Shown: positions 20,661 to 29,378 of the stretch, piece after piece
How the letters are laid out: the number at the start of each line of letters is the position of its first letter
How positions within the stretch are numbered: position 1 is the first letter of the stretch
Source of the DNA: Lujinxingiaceae bacterium
Lineage (GTDB): Bacteria > Myxococcota_A > Bradymonadia > Bradymonadales > Bradymonadaceae
Direction: 5' to 3'
Assembly: GCA_013697635.1 (NCBI GenBank)
Contig: JACCWM010000099.1
Location: 1 to 64,000, forward strand
DNA: 64,000 nucleotides
Program-made: the position numbers and the translations under genes
Notes under the pieces: model-generated
The model's input: only the letters and a program-made list of their open reading frames with translations
The model's database searches: none
Told to the model about the DNA's origin: nothing

Positions 20661-21032
20661 ATGGAAGTCAAGTGGAACGATCATACCCTCAAGGTCACCG
20701 GTAGCTGGGCCGGGCGCTGGCTCTACCTTGCTCCTGATTATGAGCTGTGGCTCGATGACCAACGCCTCGATCGCAGCGGTGGACCACGGGTGCGCCCTCG
20801 TCTCGAGGCTGTGTACGAAGACGCAAGTGGCGAATTGCACCACATTGAGGCCGATCTGGTCTCGATCGTGGGGATCAGACCGCTTTGCGAGATCAGCGTC
20901 GAAGGTAACCTGCTGGCCGCCGAGAATGTGCGCGTGCAAAACCTGCTCAACCCCTTGTTGATCATGGTCATCGCATTTTCCACGGTCGTGATGCTCTACG
21001 TCGGCCCTGAGGTCTTGCGCGGCTTCTTGTAA
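20661..21032 (+). CDS. Small protein with one C-terminal membrane helix
   Basis: 123 residues. The first 90 residues are a beta-rich soluble domain (VKWNDHTLKVTGSWAGRWLY, YELWLDDQRLDRSGG, HHIEADLVSIVGIRP) and residues about 94-115 form a single hydrophobic helix (LLNPLLIMVIAFSTVVMLYV). It is therefore probably tail-anchored with the beta domain in the cytoplasm. No family was recognised; domain and helix order suggests a small accessory membrane protein. It stops 10 bases from the end of the convergent proB gene, and has its own promoter candidate. Confidence 0.62.
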   Translation: MEVKWNDHTLKVTGSWAGRWLYLAPDYELWLDDQRLDRSGGPRVRPRLEAVYEDASGELHHIEADLVSIVGIRPLCEISVEGNLLAAENVRVQNLLNPLLIMVIAFSTVVMLYVGPEVLRGFL

Positions 21033-21042
21033 GAGACGCTGC

Positions 21043-22185
21043 TCAAAGCACGACCAGATTGTCACGGTGAACAACTGCGTCGAGGATTTTGAAGCCCAGG
21101 ATCTGGGCGATGGCATCGCTGTGTTGCCCGGCTATTTTGCGAATGTCGTGGGCATTGTAGACCGTGACCCCGCGCGCAAACGCGGCGCCGCTGGGACCAA
21201 TCAGCTCCACGACGCTGCCTTCGGCGAAGTCTCCCTCGACCTGGCGTATGCCCGACGCCAACAAGCTCGCGCCGGCTTTTTGCACGGCGAGCACGGCTCC
21301 GGCGTCACAGATGAGCTTTCCAAGCGGGCGCGCGCCCGTGCCAAGCCAGGCCTTCGTGCCACCGGTGCTCGTGCGCGTCTGCGCGTACACGAGCGTTCCC
21401 AGATCCTGGCCGTCGGCCAGATCGCCGAGAACGTGGCGGCGTTTTCCGGGCGCGATGACCGTCGAGATGCCAAAGCGCCCGGCGATCCGCGCGGATAAGA
21501 CCTTGGTGACCATGCCGCCTCGCCCTACTCCGGAGACGGTCGGCCCGGCGATGTGATCGAGGCGCTCATCCTCGAGCGCGATATGGCTGAGGCGTTGGGT
21601 GAAGCGGCGCTGACCGCTGTCGGCGTCGACCTCAACCTCGAAGATTCCGTCGACATCGGAGAGGATCACGAGCAGGTCCGCACGCACCAATCCGCAGGTC
21701 ATCGCCGCGAGCTGGTCGTTGTCACCAAATCGCAATTCCTCGGTCGCCACGCTGTCGTTCTCGTTGATGATCGGGATCGCGCCGAGCTCGTGAACCATCT
21801 CAAGCGCCATGCGCGCGTTGAGGAAGCGGCGGCGATCATCGAGATCGCCGCGGGTAAACAGAATCTGGGCCACCTTGCGTTGGTAATGGGCGAACTCGGT
21901 CTCGTACATCTGAACGAGTCGCGACTGGCCGAGCGCGGCAAACGCCTGCAGGCGAGGAATGTTGGCCGAAGGCTCCGGGCCCAGACCCAGACTCTGGCGG
22001 CCAAGTGCCACCGCTCCCGAGGAGACGAGCGTAACGCGGATGCCGCGGCGCAACAAACCGTCGATGTCCTCGATCAGCGAAGCAAAAGTGGTGCGATCGA
22101 CGGCGTTGGCGTCGCGAAGAAACACGGCGCTCCCAAGTTTGACCACCCAGTGGCGCGTCGGTTCGATGATCTGTGATCGATTCAT
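21043..22185 (-). CDS. proB: Glutamate 5-kinase with PUA domain
   Basis: 380 residues. It phosphorylates glutamate, the first step of proline synthesis. The amino-acid kinase domain (about 1-260) shows WVVKLGSAVFL, LVSSGAVALGRQSL, IPIINENDSVAT (substrate loop), GDNDQLAA and LLVILSDVDGIF. The PUA domain is about 285-370, with residues such as ASGIRQVEGDFAEGSVVEL. It overlaps the upstream lipoprotein gene by 4 bases (ATGA), so translation is probably coupled. proA and proC are not in the window. Confidence 0.95.
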   Translation of the reverse strand: MNRSQIIEPTRHWVVKLGSAVFLRDANAVDRTTFASLIEDIDGLLRRGIRVTLVSSGAVALGRQSLGLGPEPSANIPRLQAFAALGQSRLVQMYETEFAHYQRKVAQILFTRGDLDDRRRFLNARMALEMVHELGAIPIINENDSVATEELRFGDNDQLAAMTCGLVRADLLVILSDVDGIFEVEVDADSGQRRFTQRLSHIALEDERLDHIAGPTVSGVGRGGMVTKVLSARIAGRFGISTVIAPGKRRHVLGDLADGQDLGTLVYAQTRTSTGGTKAWLGTGARPLGKLICDAGAVLAVQKAGASLLASGIRQVEGDFAEGSVVELIGPSGAAFARGVTVYNAHDIRKIAGQHSDAIAQILGFKILDAVVHRDNLVVL

Positions 22186-23177
22186 GGATTTGCCTCTTCG
22201 CCGCTATCGCTGTTGAGCGCGACAAGTTTGTTGTCCACCAACGCCTCCAGCAACGCGCGCACCGCGCGCAGCTCGCGGGTTGGCGGCGTGTCGACGACAT
22301 GCTCGTGCTCGCCCATGGCGATCAGCGCTCGATCGTCGGCGCCTGAGTCCAGGCGATCGTGGGCGCGAACGCTCAAGACGCCCGTATCACCCGTGCGCCA
22401 GCTCGCCACAAAACGGCGCACGCGCTCGTCATCGGCCTGCTGGCCAACCGTGAACCGACCTTCCAACAACGTTGCCTGGCCTTGAAAGCGTTTCAAGAAG
22501 CCCTCGTGCGTCGTTGATGCTGTCGATTCACAGCGCAGTCGCTCACCGCCTGCATTCCAAAGCCCGTCGCCTCCTTCGCTTTGCCACCCGGAAGCGACGC
22601 TGTCGAGCAAGACCTGCACGACACCGAGGCCTTCGGACCACAACATGGCGCGGGCCTGCGCGTCGGCAACGCGCCGCTCGAAGGGTCCCGGCAACTCCGC
22701 CACGAAGAGTACGTCATCGATGATACGCCACAACGTCTGGCGCCTCGAAGACAGACCATTCTCGGTTTGAAAATCGGCGGTCACGATCAACTCCAGATTA
22801 CCCTCTGCGTCGCGGCGCAGCCGGCGCGTCTCATCCCAATGGGCCGGCTCGCCCTGCACAACACTGCGCTGCACACGCATCTGAAGGCTATAGACAAAGG
22901 GTAGATGCGCGTCGATGACCAACTCACAGCGCGACTGGGGCCGGTTTGCCAGACCACGGGCCAGGGCATTCGCGCTGTGGACCGTCTCGAGTGCGCGCAG
23001 CACCCCGACCTTTCCCGGGCGTGTCGGCGCCTCACGAAGACGCTCCTCGACGCTCTCGAGGTCAAGGCCTGCGCGCAGGCTGTCGCAGCCGCAAAGGCTT
23101 GCGCTCAGCAGCGTCAGAGCCGCGATGCGCTTCGCCCCTCGAAGCAAGATCATGTGGAAAAAAACGCCCGGTTTCAT
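22182..23177 (-). CDS. Lipoprotein of unknown function coupled to proB
   Basis: 331 residues from the ATG at 23177; an ATG at 23153 would give a more standard signal peptide of 22 residues. The signal is IAALTLLSASLCGC with lipobox SLCGC. The mature part is mainly alpha/beta with few cysteines (CDSLRAG, SRCELVIDAHLPF, RLRCEST). Central segments look like a beta-barrel-like scaffold (LRRDAEGNLELIVTADFQTEN, WRIIDDVLFVAELPGPFERR). No family was recognised. The stop codon overlaps the proB start by 4 bases, which is an odd partnership for a proline enzyme and an envelope protein. A hairpin closes the neighbouring nrdJ gene upstream. Confidence 0.72.
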   Translation of the reverse strand: MKPGVFFHMILLRGAKRIAALTLLSASLCGCDSLRAGLDLESVEERLREAPTRPGKVGVLRALETVHSANALARGLANRPQSRCELVIDAHLPFVYSLQMRVQRSVVQGEPAHWDETRRLRRDAEGNLELIVTADFQTENGLSSRRQTLWRIIDDVLFVAELPGPFERRVADAQARAMLWSEGLGVVQVLLDSVASGWQSEGGDGLWNAGGERLRCESTASTTHEGFLKRFQGQATLLEGRFTVGQQADDERVRRFVASWRTGDTGVLSVRAHDRLDSGADDRALIAMGEHEHVVDTPPTRELRAVRALLEALVDNKLVALNSDSGEEANP

Positions 23178-23216
23178 CGACGCCAGTCTAACACCGCGCT
23201 TGCAACAAACAAGCAT

Positions 23217-23248
23217 AAGGCGGCTCCCTGACTATCGGGAGCCGCCTT
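23217..23248 (-). terminator. Hairpin terminator after nrdJ
   Basis: Perfect 12-base arms AAGGCGGCTCCC and GGGAGCCGCCTT with an 8-base loop. It is located 35 bases past the nrdJ stop codon. The minus-strand 3' side reads TTATGCTTGTTTG, a broken T-tract. Confidence 0.65.
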
Positions 23249-23283
23249 GAGTGGCGTTCACTTAATGATGGTTTGCCAGGTAT

Positions 23284-26166
23284 TTAACTGCAGCCGCTCG
23301 TGCCACCACAATTGGTGCACTTGTAGCAGGCGCCGGCGCGGATCATGATGCTCCCGCAATCGCTACAAGGCGGCGCATCGGCTTGAAGCGTGAAGACGCT
23401 GTTACCGGTCTTGGTCGCGTCAAAGAGCACCTGGCCCTCGCGTGCCTTGGCAAAGCCGTTGCCCTTGGCTTCGCCATTGCCCGTCGAAGAAATCTCAAAG
23501 TTGACCTTGGGACCGGCCTTGGGCGTCTCGACGAGGCCTTCGTCCTTGGGCCCCGGCTGCCAGGGCTCGGGTGCGGGCGCAAGGTAGGCGTTTCGCTCCT
23601 CTTCGGCCAAGAACTTGTCGGCCAGCCAACGGAAGATGTAGTCAATGACCGACTTCGCGATGCGGATGCGCGGGTTGTTCGTCATGCCGCTCGGCTCGAA
23701 GCGCGTGTGGCTGAACTTGTCGACCATGACCTGAAGGGGCACGCCGTACTGCAGTCCCAACGAAATCGAGGTCGCAAAGGAGTCCATCAGGCCACTGACC
23801 ACCGAGCCTTCTTTGCTCATCACGATGAAGACCTCGCCAGGTTGTCCGCCGTCATACATGCCCACGGTGATGTAGCCCTCGTGTCCGGCGATCGAGAACT
23901 TGTGCGTGATCGAGGGCCGCTCATCGGGCAGACGGCGGCGCCGGCCGGTGTAGTCCACGGCAGGCGCAGAAGCTGCGAGAACCGAGGAACCAACCTCCTC
24001 ATTCTTGGTTGACAAGGGTTGGGTGCGCTTGCAGCCGTCACGGTAGATGGCGATAGCCTTGAGGCCCAACTTCCAGGCATCGACGTAGATTCGCGCGATC
24101 TCCTCGACGGTGGCCTCGGGCGGCATGTTGACCGTCTTGGAGATTGCCCCGGACAAAAACGGCTGTGCCGCCGACATCATGCGCACGTGGCCCATGGGCG
24201 CGATCGAGCGGCTACCATTGGACGGCTCGAAGGCACAGTCGAAGACCGCAAGATGCTCGTTGCGAAGTGCCGGCGCGCCCTCGATGGTGTCGTTCTCCAT
24301 CAGAAACTCGAGGATCGCCTTTCGCTCCTTGTCCGAATAGCCCAGACAATGCAGGGCCTCGGGCACCGTCTGATTGACGATCTTGAAGTAGCCGCCACCG
24401 ACGAGCTTTTTGTACTTGATCAGGGCGATGTCGGGCTCGATGCCGGTCGTATCACAGTCCATCATGAAGCCGATCGTGCCCGTCGGCGCAAGCACGGTGA
24501 CCTGGCTGTTGCGATAGCCCACGCGGGCGCCAAGCTCGAGCGCCTGGTCCCAGCAATTGCGCGCGGCAATGACCAGAGGATGATTGGTCAGCGCGGTCCA
24601 CTCATCGGCGATCTTGTCGACCTGCTCGCGGTGCTTGGCGATCACACGCAGCATCGGCTCTTCGTTGATCGGATAGCCGGTGAACGGGCCGGTCGTCTCG
24701 GCGATCGCCGCCGACTGGCGGTAGGCCTCACCGCACATCAGGGCGGTGATCGCGCCGGCGAAGGCACGGCCCTCGTCGGAGTCGTAGGGCAAACCGCGCG
24801 CCATGAGCAGCGCACCGAGATTGGCGTAGCCCAGGCCCAGCGGCCGGAACACGTGAGAGTTCTTCTCGATTGCGGCCGTCGGATAACTCGCATTTGAGAC
24901 CATGATCTCCTGGGCGGTGATCGTCAGCTCCACGGCGCGCTTGAAGCTCTCGACGTCAAATTCACCCTCGGCATCGCGAAAGGTCATCAGATTGAGGCTG
25001 GCCAGATTGCAAGCCGAGTCATCGAGGAACATGTACTCCGAGCAGGGGTTGGAGGCGTTGATGCGATCCGTGTTGCTGCAGGTGTGCCAGGCGTTGATCG
25101 TCGTGTCGTACTGCATGCCAGGATCGCCGCATATCCAGGCCGCCTCGGCGATGCCGTTCATCATCTCGCGCGCCTTGTGGGTCTCGACCACGCGTCCGTC
25201 CGAGACGGCGCGCGTCGACCACGGGCCATCTTGCTCGACCGCGCGCATGAAGTCGTCGGTTGCGCGAACGGAATGATTGGCGTTTTGAAAGAACACCGAG
25301 TCGTAGGCGCCGCCGGGCACGTTGAAGCCGCCGTCGTAGCCGGCATCGATCAGAGCCCAGGCCTTCTTCTCCTCGTCGCTCTTGCTCTTGATGAAGTCCG
25401 TGATGTCCGGATGGTCGGTGTTGAGGATCACCATCTTGGCGGCGCGGCGCGTCTTGCCGCCAGACTTGATCACGCCGGCAAAGGCATCGTAGCCCTTCAT
25501 GAAGCTCACCGGGCCGCTGGCCTCGCCACCTCCGCTGAGTTGCTCGCGGCTCGAGCGAATCGGCGAGAGGTTGGAGCCGGTGCCGCTGCCCCACTTGAAC
25601 AACATGCCCTCGGTTTTGGCCAAACTCAAGATCGAGTCCATGGTGTCGCTGACCGAGTTGATGAAGCACGCCGATGCCTGGGGCTTGGTCTCCACACCGA
25701 CGTTGAACCACACCGGGCTGTTGAAGGCCATCTTCTGGTGCAAGAGCAAAAAGAGCAGCTCATGGCGGTAGATTTCGGCGTCGACGCCGCTGGCGAAATA
25801 GCCGCTGGCAATGCCCCATTCGGTGATCGCGTTGGTGACGCGGTCAAGCAGCTGGCGCACGCTGGTCTCGCGCTGTGCGGTGTTGAGCTGGCCGCGAAAA
25901 TACTTGGAAACGACGACATTGGTGGCCATTTGCGACCAGTGCGCCGGCACTTCGACATCTTTTTGTTCAAAAACCAGCTTGCCCGTCTCGCTGCCAATCG
26001 ACGCCGTGCGCCGCTCCCATTCGACGCCATCGTAAGGATGCGCCCCGTCAACGGTAAAGAAGCGCTCAAAGCGCAGGCCTTGCTCGCTTCCCTTGAACTT
26101 GCGCACTTTCGGCTTGGCGGTGCTTGTGGATGATTCAGGCAGGGTCGGTTCAATCGACGTGGTCAT
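23284..26166 (-). CDS. nrdJ: Vitamin B12-dependent (class II) ribonucleotide reductase
   Basis: 960 residues. It converts ribonucleotides to deoxyribonucleotides using adenosylcobalamin to make the thiyl radical, so it works with or without oxygen. Seen: the substrate-binding segment PQASACFINSVSDTMDSI, the radical/active-site region NPCSEYMFLDDSACNLASLNL, the C-terminal extension after about residue 700 (RRRLPDERPSITHKFSIAGHEGYITVG) that marks the long NrdJ group, and a terminal zinc ribbon CSDCGSIMIRAGACYKCTNCG. The start at 26166 has GGAGAAGGA upstream; the ATG at 26199 is rejected. A promoter with possible NrdR sites and an attenuator-like hairpin precede it. Confidence 0.95.
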   Translation of the reverse strand: MTTSIEPTLPESSTSTAKPKVRKFKGSEQGLRFERFFTVDGAHPYDGVEWERRTASIGSETGKLVFEQKDVEVPAHWSQMATNVVVSKYFRGQLNTAQRETSVRQLLDRVTNAITEWGIASGYFASGVDAEIYRHELLFLLLHQKMAFNSPVWFNVGVETKPQASACFINSVSDTMDSILSLAKTEGMLFKWGSGTGSNLSPIRSSREQLSGGGEASGPVSFMKGYDAFAGVIKSGGKTRRAAKMVILNTDHPDITDFIKSKSDEEKKAWALIDAGYDGGFNVPGGAYDSVFFQNANHSVRATDDFMRAVEQDGPWSTRAVSDGRVVETHKAREMMNGIAEAAWICGDPGMQYDTTINAWHTCSNTDRINASNPCSEYMFLDDSACNLASLNLMTFRDAEGEFDVESFKRAVELTITAQEIMVSNASYPTAAIEKNSHVFRPLGLGYANLGALLMARGLPYDSDEGRAFAGAITALMCGEAYRQSAAIAETTGPFTGYPINEEPMLRVIAKHREQVDKIADEWTALTNHPLVIAARNCWDQALELGARVGYRNSQVTVLAPTGTIGFMMDCDTTGIEPDIALIKYKKLVGGGYFKIVNQTVPEALHCLGYSDKERKAILEFLMENDTIEGAPALRNEHLAVFDCAFEPSNGSRSIAPMGHVRMMSAAQPFLSGAISKTVNMPPEATVEEIARIYVDAWKLGLKAIAIYRDGCKRTQPLSTKNEEVGSSVLAASAPAVDYTGRRRRLPDERPSITHKFSIAGHEGYITVGMYDGGQPGEVFIVMSKEGSVVSGLMDSFATSISLGLQYGVPLQVMVDKFSHTRFEPSGMTNNPRIRIAKSVIDYIFRWLADKFLAEEERNAYLAPAPEPWQPGPKDEGLVETPKAGPKVNFEISSTGNGEAKGNGFAKAREGQVLFDATKTGNSVFTLQADAPPCSDCGSIMIRAGACYKCTNCGGTSGCS

Positions 26167-26243
26167 ACGTCCTTCTCCATGGATTTTTTTGATTATCAAT
26201 TACGTACTTTCTTTACGGCTTGAGCGAGCCCAATGAAGGGCCC

Positions 26244-26270
26244 AAAAACACAGCCAAGGGGATTGGCTGG
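26244..26270 (-). terminator. Attenuator-like hairpin in the nrdJ 5' leader
   Basis: Minus strand: CAGCCAA, loop TCCCC, TTGGCTG (26269-26251), followed by TGTTTTTGGG. A second, adjacent hairpin (GGGCCC, TTCATT, GGGCTC) lies just after. The arrangement looks like a leader terminator between the promoter and the start codon. The sequence does not show cobalamin riboswitch consensus blocks that I can recognise. Confidence 0.3.
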
Positions 26271-26311
26271 CCATCAGTTTCAGAGACGCATCGGCTGCTC
26301 TAACGAAGGCC

Positions 26312-26381
26312 AGCATAAATTAACGCCCGATCCTGTCAACCACATATTGTGTCCAAAAACGATCAACACCACTAGATGTTG
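26312..26381 (-). promoter_or_regulatory. nrdJ promoter with candidate NrdR boxes
   Basis: Minus strand: a perfect TTGACA (26339-26334), 16-base spacer, TATGCT (26317-26312). Overlapping the -35 is a palindrome-like site at 26337-26352 (CAACCACATATTGTGT) that matches the NrdR consensus ACACWATATATWGTGT at 12 of 16 positions by my count. A weaker partner at 26366-26381 (ACACCACTAGATGTTG) matches at 8. The centre distance of about 29 bases is a little short of three helix turns. NrdR, an ATP/dATP-sensing repressor, commonly controls nrdJ in this way. Confidence 0.42.
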
Positions 26382-26696
26382 GACACGAACCCAAAAATAT
26401 CAACTCCTTAGGCACCCAGAGCTAAAGTCCTTTCTTGAAGTTTGCCTCGGTGATCCTAGCCGCTGCGTGCGCCCGCCGGGCGAGCTCTTTTGTGCGCGTC
26501 GATGACCCCAAATGCGCCCTTGCCAAGGCTTCATCGCGTCACTCGCGAATCCGATCGTCAGCGATCAAAACCTGGTGTATCGTCCCACCATTCGGTGTCG
26601 GACGATGTGGCAGCGATCGCACTTCATCACAAGAGACCCTCGACGCTTCAACGCCCGGTTGGAGTCGCGCAGCGGTCAGGTCATTTTGGAACAGTC
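26382..26696. other. Intergenic region between nrdJ promoter and the NADH dehydrogenase gene
   Basis: About 315 bases without a recognisable gene. It contains no clear long inverted repeat. The open frame running through it into the NADH dehydrogenase has no homology pattern and is treated as untranslated. Confidence 0.4.
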
Positions 26697-27965
26697 ATGC
26701 GCAAGATCGTGGTGTTGGGATGTGGTTTCGCTGGCTACAACACGGCACTGCAGCTCGAAGAGGGGCTGGGCGGTCGTCGGCGCGTTCAGTTGACGATCGT
26801 CACAGACAAGGCTCACTTTTTGTTTACGCCGCTCTTGTATGGCGTGGCCACCGGTGAGCTGGACATGACCCATGTCGCCGTGGGGCTCACCGACCAGTTC
26901 GCCTCGACGACCCAACTCGTGATCGATCCGGTGCGTTCCATCGATTTGGCCCGCCGCGTGATCATCTGCGAGCAAGAGGAGGTCGCATTCGACTACCTGG
27001 TCGTCGCGCCGGGCTCGGTCGTCGATTGGGGCGGCCACGAGAACTGGAAGAATTTCGCGCACACATTCAAGGATGCCCGCGACGGGGTGCTCGTGCGCGA
27101 GCGCCTCACCCAGGCTTTTGCCCAGGCCGCTCGGCTCTCCGATCCCGGCGCGATCCGCGCAAAGGTGAGCTTCGTCATCGTGGGCGCCGGCGCGACCGGC
27201 GTGGAGCTGGCCGCCGAGTTGTATTCGAGCATACGCGCCGATCTCCTTCCACAGGCGTCGGCGCAGGTGCGCGAGCTGTTTCGCTTCGTGCTCGTCGAGG
27301 CCGCCGACAAGCTCTTGCCCCAGATGCCCGACGAGCTGCGTGCCGTGGCCCAGCCGTATCTGGAGAGCATTGGTGTGGAGTTGCGCCTGGCAGAACGCGT
27401 CGTCGAGATCGCCCCATCGCGCGTCATGCTCGAGAGTGGCGAGGCGATCGAGGCCGACAACATCTTTTGGTGCGGCGGCGTTCGCGCTCCGGCGTTTTTG
27501 GCCGAGGCCGGCTTTGAGACCGACGCCAACGGCCGCGTGTTGGTCGAGAAGACGCTGCGCGCGCGCGGTCACCAGGGCATCTACGTCACCGGCGATGCGG
27601 CGGCCGGTGACCCCCTGCTTGCTCAAGACGCCCATGTTGCGGCGCAACAGGCTCAGCTCGCTGCTCAAAATTTGCTCGCAGATCTCGCAGGTCGATCCAA
27701 GAGGCCGATCGAATTCGAGTATCGGGGCAATCTCGTGACGCTGGGCCGTGGCAACGCCGTGGTCACGATGCGCAACAAGGCCATTGAAGGCAAAGCAGCC
27801 TGGCTGATGTACCGGCTCTTTTATACGGCCATGATGCCGCATAATTTGAAGAAGGCTCGCCTGCTCAAGGACTGGGTGGCCTCGCGATCCCACAGAAGCG
27901 AAGGGCTGCCGGCTTCACGCCTGCTCGAGGACAGTGGGCCTGCGAAGCTTGCCGACGACTTGTAA
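26697..27965 (+). CDS. ndh: Type II NADH dehydrogenase / NAD(P)-FAD oxidoreductase
   Basis: 422 residues. It starts with the FAD-binding Rossmann fold KIVVLGCGFAGYNTALQL, contains the DKAHFLFTPLLYGVATGEL segment typical of NDH-2 enzymes, and has the second nucleotide-binding fold VSFVIVGAGATGVELAAEL (about residue 160). GVRAPAFLAEAG and IYVTGDAAA follow, then a C-terminal amphipathic membrane-binding region with YRLFYTAMMPHNLKKA. NDH-2 passes electrons from NADH to quinone without pumping protons. The ATG at 26697 starts right at the Rossmann fold; the longer upstream frame is rejected. The gene is single and ends in a shared terminator. Confidence 0.85.
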   Translation: MRKIVVLGCGFAGYNTALQLEEGLGGRRRVQLTIVTDKAHFLFTPLLYGVATGELDMTHVAVGLTDQFASTTQLVIDPVRSIDLARRVIICEQEEVAFDYLVVAPGSVVDWGGHENWKNFAHTFKDARDGVLVRERLTQAFAQAARLSDPGAIRAKVSFVIVGAGATGVELAAELYSSIRADLLPQASAQVRELFRFVLVEAADKLLPQMPDELRAVAQPYLESIGVELRLAERVVEIAPSRVMLESGEAIEADNIFWCGGVRAPAFLAEAGFETDANGRVLVEKTLRARGHQGIYVTGDAAAGDPLLAQDAHVAAQQAQLAAQNLLADLAGRSKRPIEFEYRGNLVTLGRGNAVVTMRNKAIEGKAAWLMYRLFYTAMMPHNLKKARLLKDWVASRSHRSEGLPASRLLEDSGPAKLADDL

Positions 27966-27998
27966 AAAAGAAACGGCGGGTTGTTTCCAACCCGCCGT
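27964..27998 (-). terminator. Terminator of the zinc-ribbon protein gene
   Basis: Perfect 11-base stem ACGGCGGGTTG / CAACCCGCCGT with a 4-base loop, followed on the minus strand by TTTCTTTTTT. It also lies at the end of the convergent ndh gene, overlapping its stop codon. Confidence 0.85.
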
Positions 27999-28028
27999 CA
28001 AGACGTCCGTTGCGCTGGCTGCGAGGCG

Positions 28029-29141
28029 CTATTGTTTCATGCGTTGCAGCTCGCGCTTGAGCAAATCCTCGGCCGAAGGCTCGGCTGCGGTGCTGGCCGA
28101 CTTGGTCTCGACAGGCCGCTTGGCTGCTGCTTCAGCAGCCTCAGCAGCTCGGCGCTGACGTCGTTCGGCGCGTGCGCGCTCCTCTTCGGCCGAAACCACA
28201 ACCGCCTGAGTTGGCTCTGGAGTCTCGGCCGCAACCGCCGCCTTTTCTTCGCTCGGCTCGGCAACCTGTGCTGCTTCCTCGCCCGCGCCAGGCTCTTCGA
28301 CGGCTGTCGGCTCCTCAGGCGAAGCCTCGTCGACAAGCTTGGCTTCATCAACCGCGGCCTCGTCTGTGGGCTCCGACGCCGTGAGTTTGGGCGTGGGGCG
28401 CTCCGGTGCAACGACTCCCTGGCTACCTGGTCCGGCGATGAACCAGTAGGCTCCAAGCGCCAAGGAAACGCCCAAGATGACCAGGACAAAGACCGGCATC
28501 TTGCCTTTTTGCTTGCGCGCAGCGGTCGACGAGCTGCTCGACGCTGCTGGCATGTCTGCATCATCGTCTTCGTCGCCCAAGTTGAACGATGCAAGCATGG
28601 CAGGCCGATCGGTGGTCTCGGGAAACTCGTCGAGCACGCCCTCGATTCCTGCTGCGATCTGGTCAGCTCCTGGCCCGTCCGCGAGATCTTCCTCGTCGTC
28701 CTGGTCATCGGCCAGGGCCGGCGCATCGGGGATCTCGTCGTCTGCAGCAGGCTCCTCCTCTTCGGCTACGGGGGCAGCCTCTTCCTGCTGCTCCTCCTCC
28801 TTGGCGGCAGACTCAGGCTCCTCCTCCTCCTTGGTGGCGGGCTCAGGCTCGTCGGCTACAGGCTCCTCCTCTTCCTTCTCGGCGGCCACCGGCAGGGGCG
28901 CATCCTCGGATTCGACGGCAGCGGGCTGATCTTCGGGCGCCGCATCCATTTCGGATATGGGCGCTTCGAGAACAACCGCAGACGGCTCACCGGCCAGCAC
29001 GCTGGCAACCTCGGCCGCCATATCCTGCTCGGATGCCGCGTCCTCCTCGTCACCAGCCATGCCAAATAATGGCGTGCCGTCGTGCGGGCACACGTCGATG
29101 GAGCTCTCGAAATTTCTTCCGCAGGTCGTGCAAAAACGCAT
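28029..29141 (-). CDS. Zinc-ribbon, acidic, single-span membrane protein
   Basis: 370 residues. The N-terminus is a small treble-clef/zinc ribbon, MRFCTTCGRNFESSIDVCPHDGTPLFG, with four ligands (three Cys pairs spaced CxxC...CxxDG). A very acidic, repetitive region follows (about 30-180, many EEE, EEP, and PAAEE stretches), then one membrane helix (about 222-240, VFVLVILGVSLALGAYWFIA). A second acidic segment and a basic coiled coil (EEERARAERRQRR) end the protein. The start at 29141 is chosen because it begins at the zinc ribbon and has GAGGAGGG upstream. The ribbon would be cytoplasmic. No enzyme family is evident; it may be a scaffold or cell-envelope organiser. Confidence 0.6.
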   Translation of the reverse strand: MRFCTTCGRNFESSIDVCPHDGTPLFGMAGDEEDAASEQDMAAEVASVLAGEPSAVVLEAPISEMDAAPEDQPAAVESEDAPLPVAAEKEEEEPVADEPEPATKEEEEPESAAKEEEQQEEAAPVAEEEEPAADDEIPDAPALADDQDDEEDLADGPGADQIAAGIEGVLDEFPETTDRPAMLASFNLGDEDDDADMPAASSSSSTAARKQKGKMPVFVLVILGVSLALGAYWFIAGPGSQGVVAPERPTPKLTASEPTDEAAVDEAKLVDEASPEEPTAVEEPGAGEEAAQVAEPSEEKAAVAAETPEPTQAVVVSAEEERARAERRQRRAAEAAEAAAKRPVETKSASTAAEPSAEDLLKRELQRMKQ

Positions 29142-29221
29142 GTTCGGTGGCCCTCCTCGTGGTGAGCGCGACGCCAGTGGAAATGGGGATGGGCGCGCGC
29201 TCAGACGCTGTGTTGTCGCGT

Positions 29222-29250
29222 ACCATATACCAACTCCTACGGTAGGACAA
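29222..29250 (-). promoter_or_regulatory. Candidate promoter of the zinc-ribbon protein gene
   Basis: Minus strand: TTGTCC (29250-29245), 17-base spacer, TATGGT (29227-29222), about 80 bases before the start codon. Confidence 0.35.
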
Positions 29251-29286
29251 CTTACACGATACACTCTTTACGACGGGTCGTGCGGC

Positions 29287-29332
29287 CAAACAAAAACAGG
29301 CCGCAGCGTTGGCTGCGGCCTGTTTTTGTTTG
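29287..29332 (-). terminator. Strong bidirectional terminator
   Basis: CAAACAAAAACAGGCCGCAG on one side mirrors the other arm around a GTTG loop, with T-runs in both directions. It ends the lipoprotein gene that stops at 29379 on the minus strand. It could also stop transcription on the plus strand. Confidence 0.9.
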
Positions 29333-29378
29333 GCGCAAACACTGAGTGGGCGCTGATCTCAGCACCCCCTTGAGGGGC

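Noticed and set aside
26167-26336. Cobalamin riboswitch in the nrdJ leader
   Set aside because: Class II RNR suggested it, but no recognisable B12-box or core stems were found; only simple hairpins are present.
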